Assembly (NCBI RefSeq): GCF_040954645.1
Contig: NC_092811.1
Location: 84,019,063-84,083,062 of the forward strand
Reading direction: 5' to 3'
Origin: Diabrotica undecimpunctata
Taxonomy: Eukaryota > Arthropoda > Insecta > Coleoptera > Chrysomelidae
DNA length: 64,000 nt
Below the pieces are notes generated by a model that was not told the origin of the DNA, searched no databases, and saw only the letters and a program-made list of their open reading frames with translations. Made by a program: the position numbers and the translations under genes. Positions 57,077 through 64,000 of this stretch are shown here, one piece after another. Each line of letters starts with the position of its first letter. Position 1 is the first letter of the stretch.

Positions 57077-57905
57077 TTGTTTCTTTTATTTACTTGCTAT
57101 GACGGCGTAATAGACGGCGAAAAGCTAAACCATCTCAGTTTCGCAGACGACATTGTCCTTATCACAGATAATTTGGGAGAAGCCACAGATATGTTAAATG
57201 AATTGGACTTTGCATGTTTGAAGGTGGGCCTCAGAATGAACTTAACCAAAACTAAGTTTGTGACAAATATGGTCCCCAATAACAATTTAATTATTCAAGA
57301 CAACGTGGTAGAACTGGTGGAGAAATATACGTATTTGGATCATGAAATAATAATCAGCAGTGATGAACAGAAACATGCGAAATCCAAAGACGAATTACTT
57401 TAGCGTGGGCAGCTTTTGAATAACTGCGAGACACACTTAGAGTCAAAATACCAATTAACCTCAAAAGAAAAGTATTTGACCAATGCGTATTACCGGTCAT
57501 GACCTATGACTCTAACCAAGACTAAGGCTTCGAAATTGAGAGTGGCACCGAGACGAATGGAACGAACTTTTCTGGAAGTAACGTTGCGGGACCGAATAAG
57601 AAACGAAGATATGCGAAGAAGGACCAGTATTGCTGATGTGATGGAACGCATAGCGGAACTGAAATGGAACTGGGCAGGCCATGTATCGAGAATGCACGAC
57701 TCACGATGAACAAGCAAAATTATAAATTGGAGGCCAAGAGCAAACAACCGTAGTAGAGGAAGACCACCTACACGTTGGGCTGACGACATCAGGCTATCAC
57801 CAAAAATTGGCAATAAAAAGCACAAAATCGTAAAGAATGGAGGAGTTTTGAGGGAGGTCTGTGTTCAGTAGTGGACGTGATAAATAAAGACTGGATGATG
57901 ATGAA
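57077..57905 (+). pseudogene. LINE-C copy 1, RT domain C to 3' end
   Basis: Plus strand: VIDGEKLNHLSFADDIVLIT (domain C, FADD), MNLTKTKFVTNMVPNNN, VVELVEKYTYLDHEI (normally YKYLGHEI), then frameshifted VFDQCVLPVMTY-like remains, and RTFLEVTLRDRIRNEDMRRR, ADVMERIAELKWNWAGHVSR and RGRPPTRWADDI. It ends in GATGATGATGAATGATGATG at about 57893. Truncated 5' and interrupted by stops. It is the partner of the inverted copy that follows. Confidence 0.85.
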
Positions 57906-57914
57906 TGATGATGA

Positions 57915-59160
57915 GTCATCATCATCATCATCATTCAATCTTCGCTTATCCACTGCTGGACATAGATCTCCCTCATAATTTTCCATCTATTTCGATCTTG
58001 TGCCTCTTGCATCCAATTCCTATGACAACGTTTTAGATCGTCAGTCCAACGAGTTGGTGGACGACCTCTACTTCGGTAGGCATCATCTCTTGGTCTCCAT
58101 TCCAGTATCCGCTTTGTCCATCTATTGTCTGTCATTCGAGCCACGTGACCTGCCCAGTTCCATTTTAGTGTTGCTACTCTCTCTACTGCATCAGCCACTC
58201 GTGTTCTTTGTCGTAGCTGGCGATTTGGGATCTTGTCTCGTAGTGAAACGCCCAACATAGCACGCTTTATCGCCCTTTGACACACACGGATCTTTTGAAC
58301 TGTTCTCCTTGTCATGGTCAACGTTTCGGCACCGTAAGTTAACACTGGCAAAACACACTGATTAAACGTTTTTCTTTTAAGGCATATTGGTATATCAGAC
58401 GTTTTGAAAATATGGTTCAGCTTGCCGAAGGCTGCCCAAGTCAGTCTTATACGACGGAGAAGCTCAACGGTTTGGTTATCTTTTCCTATGCGAATCTCAT
58501 GACCTAGGTATTTATAGGCCATTACCTGGTCTATGGATCTTGTTCCTACGCATATATCTTCGCTGACTACAAGATTTATCATCATCTGGGTTTTAGATAT
58601 ATTTATTTTCAATCCCCCTTCTAGCGAGGAAAGGTAGAGCTGATTTAAAAGTTCTTTGGCCTTATCTATCCTATCAGCTATTAGTACAATATCATCTGCA
58701 AACCTTAGATGGCTAAGCTTTTCTCCATTTATGTTTATGCCCTTGTCGGTCAGTTTTGCCCTTTTACATATATATTCCAAAAGCGTAGTGAACAGTTTCG
58801 GCGATATGGTGTCCCCCTGGCGTACTCCACGTTGTATCGGGAATTTCTAGGTTTGACGATCACCCACTCTAACACTGGCTGTTGCGTTTTGGTATATATG
58901 TTTAATTATATTTATATACCGATAGTTAATTCGGCATTCTGTCAAGACTTCCAACATTTTTTGCTGATTTACGGTGTCGAATGCCTTTTCATAGTCGACA
59001 AATATTAAAGCTAGTGGTTTATTATATTCAGTGCATTTTTCTATAAGATTTTTTATTACCAGTAGGTGATCGTTTGTTCCATAGCCTTTTCTAAAACCCG
59101 CCTGTTCTATGGGCTGATAAAATTCCAATTTATGATGATGAGTGCTTAAATCCAAATCAG
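57915..59160 (-). pseudogene. LINE-C copy 2, RT and C-terminus, tail-to-tail with copy 1
   Basis: Minus strand. EQAGFRKGYGTNDHLLVIKN, LALIFVDYEKAFDTVNQQKM (domain A), and TASVRVGDRQT end the first frame (59155-58847). After one frameshift near 58850 a 281-codon frame gives INGEKLSHLRFADDIVLIAD (domain C), YKYLGHEIRIGKDNQTVELL, VLPVLTYGAETLTMTRRTVQ, MLGVSLRDKIPNRQLRQRTR, LKWNWAGHVARMTDNRW and RGRPPTRWTDDL. The copy ends in a (GAT)n tail at 57916-57935. Only the one frameshift (near 58850) separates two long open frames; 5' truncated before domain A. Confidence 0.88.
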
Positions 59161-60463
59161 CTTAAAATATCCATTGCAGATAATAAATTTGTGTGTTAAA
59201 CGACTAATAAGACAGAAAATCCACCAAGGCGACTTTTCAATTAAATATGAGTTAAATTTATTACTAATAAGTATCATCTTGCTTGCTCTTCCCGTTGATT
59301 TTTCATTAGCAGACTCCGATTTATTTTCAGAGGATAAGTGAGCTAAGTTTCTGTAATACACAAAATACTAAGATCCCCAATTTCATTACAGATTTCATGC
59401 AAGTTGTTTTTTAAACTACCTCGTATAATATTGCAAATCCTTATATTTCAAAAACGAGAACATTGAGAAGTATTTAAAAATATACAGGGTGTTCCATTAA
59501 AAAAGATAAGTTGGTTCCACCTTGTCAGTATGGGTGGCCCAGAAGTATGGTCCAATATATGCTTCAACCTTACCTGAATAATAATTGTTTTCGTATTTCT
59601 TACGACAAATGAATCATTGGACTTCCTCGCACTAATGCCGCACCCTATATATTTATAATTAAATTCGTTTATAGAATTGTGCAAAAATTTAAACAATATC
59701 CCGTTGATTCGAATTATACGGATGACTGGTAGCAGCACCAAAGAGTTTTAAAAAATTAAACCTAATAAAGTTTTAACGCTGTGTAGATATGTTTTTCTCT
59801 CTTATTATTGATTCTCGTATACATATTGACAATACCTGTTACTTGCGTGTGAACATGGGTCAGTACTTTCATTAAATACTCATTTCATTTTCATTCTATT
59901 TCGAATTAATAAATGAGGTCAAGTTTACAATGTTATATTTTCATAAAGTCTTTAATTAATTAGGGATGACAATAATATTGGTAACCAACTCCTAAGGGCT
60001 AACATTAATTTACGAATGAATAATTTTTTATATAAAAAGCAACTAATAGTAATAAAATGTGTAGCCACTGGGTAAGCATATCTTATTTATAACTGTAAAA
60101 AATTATATGGTATTTTTTATATTGATTTATGTATAATTCTAAATACTAAAGGTTTGTCGAAAGAGATAGTCAATGCTGGTTTTTTAAACCTAATATCAGG
60201 GCCGATAATTTTTGAGACCACAAATATATTAACATGATGGAACCTATTGTAAAAGAAAGAAAATGTAACAAAAATTAAAGTAAAAATAATTTTCGGGCAG
60301 TCTGAAGTCGGAAAGTTCGAGCGGGTGAGTTTTTAGCGCAAATTAAAGATATTTATTTTTCCCCTTACCTTGATTTGTATTAAAAATCCACCCTAATTTT
60401 TAATTGAAAATTCTCGCGGCAAAATATCTGCTTTTTTAAAAAAGTCTGTGCTTTTTGTTCGTT
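59161..60463. other. Unassigned A+T-rich stretch
   Basis: tatacagggtgttccattaa near 59481 resembles the start of many TA-flanked terminal inverted repeats, but no matching second end was found. A 97-codon minus frame (59741-59448) shares that piece and shows no domain. Confidence 0.35.
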
Positions 60464-60609
60464 GAAATCTCTACTTTCCGTCTGGTGCCGAGGTTTTACA
60501 ACGGTTTTTTCAGTCTTGTTTTCTTTTACAATGGATAGAATGCTAACCTGGCTCTTTGGCCCTCCTCTTTTATCCGGGCTTGGGACCGGCTGTGGGCATG
60601 AACGAGGCA
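60464..60609. other. Short stretch between a 14-base repeat and LINE-D
   Basis: It begins with gaaatctctacttt, which recurs at 63150-63163 beyond LINE-D copy 2. Minus-strand PQPVPSPDKRGGPKSQVSIL is open but unrecognised. Confidence 0.35.
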
Positions 60610-61915
60610 TCTTCTTCTTCTCTTTATATAGACATGACTCTGTCTGTTTTTCAATGTGCCTCCAGTAAGTTACCGTTTCATCGTTTTCGTGGTCTTCCTA
60701 CTGATCGTCTTCCTATTGGGGAACCGTCTCTTGCCGTCTTTACTATTCTGTTTGTTGTCATTCGGCTTATATGATCGTTCCATTCTACTCTTCTATTTCT
60801 TACCCAAATCTTGATGTTTTCCACCTTGCATCTACGTCGTATATCTGTATTTCTAGCTCTGTCCCATAGTGTCTTACCATTGATTTTTCTAAGTGTTTTT
60901 ATCTCTGCTGTTTCTAACATCCTTTTTGTCCTCTCTGTGACAGGTCTTGTTTCTGGCGCATATGTCATTATTGGTCTGATGACTGTTTTGTAAATTCTGC
61001 CTTTCGGGTCTTTCCCGATATTTTTATTTCTCCATATTGTTTCATTTAGGTAACCTGTGGTCTGTTTGCTCTATTCACTTGATCTTCCACTTCGGTTTCG
61101 AGCTTTCCTTAGCTAGATAATGTGATGCCTAGATATTTAAACTCCATCACTTGTTCTATTATCTGACCTTCCAGCTCCAATTTACATCTTGGTAAATTTA
61201 CTATTGTAACCATGCATTTTGTCTTTTTTGGGGAAATAAACATGTGAAATAAACATTTTCTGGCGGTTATATTAAATTGGTGCAGCATACGTTGTAAATC
61301 ATCTTCACTTTGAGAGAGTAGTATTGCGTCGTTCGTCTGCATAGCAGATTATTTTAAGTTTATTTTCTCCCATTTGGTATCCTTTTGTAGTTCTTACTTT
61401 CTTTATTACTTCGTCCATAATCAGGTTGAAGAATAGAGGACTCAGGGAATCTCCCTGTCTTATCCCATTGCCAGCTTCAATAGGGTCAGTTAGTTCTTCA
61501 TGTACTTTTACTATGTTGTTTCGGTAGATCGTTTTTATTAGTTCGTTCATCTCTTTTCTTTGTCCTCTGATCATTCTCCATATTTCTTTTTGTGTTCCGC
61601 AGAAATCATGTTCCATCTGTTTTGAGAAACTCTACCAGTGTTAATTATGTTATTTTTGAGTTTTTTCCAGCTTTCCTCGATGTTAACGTTTTCTAATATT
61701 TCATTCCCAGCGATCTTCTCTGATATTCTTCTCCTGTATAAGTATTCCGTGGATTCCGTATTTAGTCCTTCGACTGATTTTTGTTTGTGTTGGCGCCGCT
61801 CTCTTGGGTGGGAAGTATTTCAGGATGATTCTTATTTTACATAATACCTACTAGGTTATGGTCACTACCTACATCTGCTGAGTTGAGGCATCTTATGTCA
61901 ATTATTTTCGATGGA
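60610..61915 (-). pseudogene. LINE-D copy 1: endonuclease end, RT, C-terminus
   Basis: Minus strand. Endonuclease end CLNSADVGSDHNLVGIM (61900-61840), linker with stops, then RT: WRMIRGQRKEMNELIKTIYR, GNGIRQGDSLSPLFFNLIMD (domain B), KLKIICYADERRN where two extra bases inside YADD shift the frame to NDAILLSQSEDDLQRMLHQF, ISPKKTKCMVTI, EFKYLGITLSS. The C-terminus gives MTYAPETRPVTERTKRML, TLRKINGKTLWDRARNTDIR and RRSVGRPRKR. It ends in GAAGAAGA-type tail at about 60612-60620. Domain A is deleted. Confidence 0.85.
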
Positions 61916-61917
61916 TG

Positions 61918-63149
61918 TATATCTTATGTATATAGCAACGAGGCTTCTGAGCTATTCAATCCACCCAGTCCTTGCGCTCAGAACCCCCAGGCAGAGTTTC
62001 GAAAACATCTACTTACAGAATCGTATACGGGCAAAAATAAATGGAAAACTAACACAGTGTATACCATTACAAAGCGAAGTCAGACAGGGTGACTCGTTAA
62101 GCCCGCTTCTCTTTAATATATTAATGGACGAAATAATACAAGCAGTACGTAAAGTTCATGTTTACAGAATGGGGAACAATGAAATTCAAATATTATGTTA
62201 TGCAGACGACAGCGCATTAATCGCCGAGACAGAAGACGAGCTCTAAAGATTAACACATATCTTCAATACACCAGTCAAGAAATACAATATGATAATATCA
62301 GCAGAAAAAACCAAATGTATGACATCTAAATACCCACTACGATGTAAAATTGAAATTGATGGGAAAATAATAAAGCAGGAAGCAAGGTTTAGATATCTGG
62401 GAATAGACATAACTAGTTATGGAGATGTTGAAGAAGAAGTACAACGACAAAGCTTAAAAGCAAGTAAAGCGGCGGGATCTCCTAGAACCGATTGTTTAAA
62501 TGCTTATCAAAACTTGATTGTAATCAAATATTTAATTACAATCAAATACGTCACAACAGCTGTCAAAATTATTAAAAATTGCTTATTATTATTGTTGATT
62601 TGTAAACAGTAAACATAACCTCAAAATGTGACGTATTTGATTTTAATTAAATATTTGATTACAATCAAGTTTTGATTAGCATTCGAACAATCGGCCCTTA
62701 ATGACACAATCTGGAAGAACAAACATCTACGACACGACACAAAAACAAGAATCTATGAAGCAACAATTAGACTTATATTAACATATACGGCGAAGACAAG
62801 ACCTAACACATTTAAAACGAGACGATTACTAGAAACAACAGAGCTGAAAATACTCCGACGAATATCAGAAAAAAGTATGTTGAATAGGGAGAGAAGCGAA
62901 AACATAAGAAGAGCATGCAATATAGAAGACATAAATGGATGGGTGACAAAACGGAAACAGGAGTGGAACGAACACATTAGTAGAATGGCAGAGGATAGGA
63001 CAGTACGAATAACACGAGATAAGTCACCAAATGTACTAAGAAGTATTGACAGACCAAGAAAAAGATAATGCGATAATTTAAACAATTTAGGAGCCTAATG
63101 TTGAAGAAGAAACAGGCTTTAAAGCCTACATAAAGAAGAAGAAGAAGAA
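61918..63149 (+). pseudogene. LINE-D copy 2: RT domain B to 3' end, split by a MITE
   Basis: Plus strand, head-to-head with copy 1. NIYLQNRIRAKINGKLTQCI, SEVRQGDSLSPLLFNILMDE (domain B), QILCYADDSALIAETEDEL (domain C intact), SAEKTKCMTSKYPLRCKI, ARFRYLGIDITSYGDVEEEV. The 215-bp MITE follows (62484-62698). The frame resumes NDTIWKNKHLRHDTKTRIYE, LLETTELKILRRISEKSM, RERSENIRRACNIEDINGWV, RMAEDRTVRITRDKSPN and ends in (GAA)n at 63132-63150. Stops and the MITE inactivate it; 5' truncated before domain B. Confidence 0.88.
62484..62698. mobile_element. 215-bp palindromic MITE
   Basis: The left end agaaccgattgtttaaatgc and right end, as complement agggccgattgttcgaatgc, continue with (t/a)atcaaaacttgattgtaatc and then atacgtcaca near 62548 pairing with tgtgacgtat at 62626, leaving a 70-base loop. 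The insertion splits a LINE-D codon run (…KAAG | C.NDTIW). Target duplication is not clear. Confidence 0.85.
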
Positions 63150-63163
63150 GAAATCTCTACTTT

Positions 63164-63885
63164 CTGGTGGTGTAAAAAAATATACATTACTATGGCGAAT
63201 TTTATTTACTCGAAAAACGTAATATTTTAAATTACATTGGTAAAGTCAAAAATGTAAAACAAATTCATGAAACAAAAACATACGAAAACGAACCAAATTG
63301 CAAAAAACATACGAAAAGACTTGATTTTTTAAATATTAAAGATGGTATTTAAACGAGATTTATCTATAGCTCATTTCAGATGTCAGTGCAGTAAAGGAAT
63401 GTGCAAAAGAATATGCAATTTCCTTTTGAAAATAAGTATTTAATCGGCTCCATAGTAATAAGGGTTTTAAAGAGTCTTCTAGACAATAATAGTTAATGAG
63501 CTTATAATGGTTTGATTTACAAGTATAAAACGTACATGGGCTAGAAATGGGTTTCACAGCATTTGTAAAAGTTACATATGAAGAAGAAGTATCACTTTTT
63601 TTTAACTTTAGCAAATTTTACATATTATATATAATTAATTGAAAAATGTAATTTGCTATTTGAGTAACACAAATGTCAGTTTTTTAAACAAAAAAAAATT
63701 ATTTTGTCCACAGTTTCGCAACAATCAATTTAATTTTTCAAGATTAAAAACTTTGTCAATGTGTAATAATTTTATTTTGTACATAATTGTAATAATGTTA
63801 AAAATTTTTATTAAAAGCAATGGAAATAATACATATCGCTATAATAAAAATTTCAAATAATACTAAATAGCTAAAAGGTTTACGG
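63164..63885. other. Unassigned A+T-rich stretch
   Basis: No motif, exon signal or repeat end seen. Confidence 0.4.
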
Positions 63886-64000
63886 TTCCACCATAATGTC
63901 TAATGTGTTGTCCAAGTCCCACATTTTTTCTTCTTCTTTTATCACATGTTGAATGCATTTGTTCCAATTTAAGGCAGTGACATTGTGTAAAGCGTGTTTA
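63886..64000 (-). pseudogene. C-terminus of an IS630-like transposase, cut by the window edge
   Basis: Minus strand: KHALHNVTALNWNKCIQHVI then KEEEKMWDLDNTLDIMVEP. This matches the V(T/A)P..W...I.H...V...W..(D/E)..(L/I)D C-terminal tail of the DDE_3 transposases, also seen in the relic at 54700-55520 (TVAPKIWQNSISQIGNVIKK). The catalytic region would lie beyond the window. Confidence 0.55.

Noticed and set aside
59481..59500. tatacagggtgttccattaa as a transposon end
   Set aside because: No second inverted end found in the window.

Overview
This window reads as a stretch of a large, A+T-rich animal genome, most likely an insect and plausibly a beetle. The evidence is the mix of elements: jockey, I, RTE-type and other 'endonuclease-reverse transcriptase' LINEs, Tc1/mariner, pogo and hAT DNA transposons, a Penelope-like element, and very long (AT)n tracts. 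The species cannot be fixed from the sequence. There is no operon structure, no rRNA and no tRNA that I can see, and no complete host gene. The only host-gene hint is a 44-base candidate exon at 33692-33735.

Layout. 1-3400: a 3' jockey fragment, a Penelope terminus and a 1.6-kb imperfect palindrome. 3400-6850: a G+C-richer stretch with hairpins, then a cluster of a ~355-bp dispersed repeat. 6850-11800: eroded LINE fragments, including two copies of one family (LINE-A), the second carrying a 388-bp insertion with a 9-bp target-site duplication. 12600-13300: a hairpin, a 290-bp AT microsatellite and a structurally complete hammerhead ribozyme on the minus strand. 13300-21900: three minus-strand LINEs, ending with a nearly full-length I-like element (ORF1 with three CCHC knuckles; ORF2 with endonuclease, RT and RNase H) broken by four frameshifts. 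22000-28670: an LTR candidate, LINE-B copies, and a pogo-like transposon (24032-28670) with intact ends that hosts a LINE-B copy, which itself contains an 884-bp tandem duplication and a 139-bp RTE tail.

29500-33370: a Tc1-like fragment, then a complete but dead Tc1-like transposon inside an AT microsatellite. 33370-42240: candidate exon, two LINE fragments, a hAT element with 8-bp target duplication, a tandemly duplicated Myb/SANT-like segment, a second dispersed-repeat copy, and the best-preserved gene of the window, a 713-codon RTE-type RT frame (40049-42190). 42500-48420: a Tc1-like element split by a 550-bp MITE, and a decayed jockey element. 49370-56800: a near full-length EN+RT LINE split by a 562-bp palindromic MITE, a Penelope-like element with GIY-YIG domain, an IS630-like transposase relic and a G+C-richer stretch. 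57000-64000: tail-to-tail LINE-C copies, head-to-head LINE-D copies (one holding a 215-bp palindromic MITE), and the C-terminus of a second IS630-like transposase at the edge.

How it works together: these are successive layers of transposition rather than a pathway. Insertions with visible target duplications give a relative order: LINE-A before LINE-B; pogo before LINE-B before the RTE tail; hAT before another RTE tail; microsatellite before Tc1. RTE-type elements end in (GAA)n, LINE-B and LINE-C in (GAT)n, and many fragments are recognisable from these tails. The most notable item is the hammerhead ribozyme at 13066-13142, of the kind known from retrozymes and Penelope-like elements.
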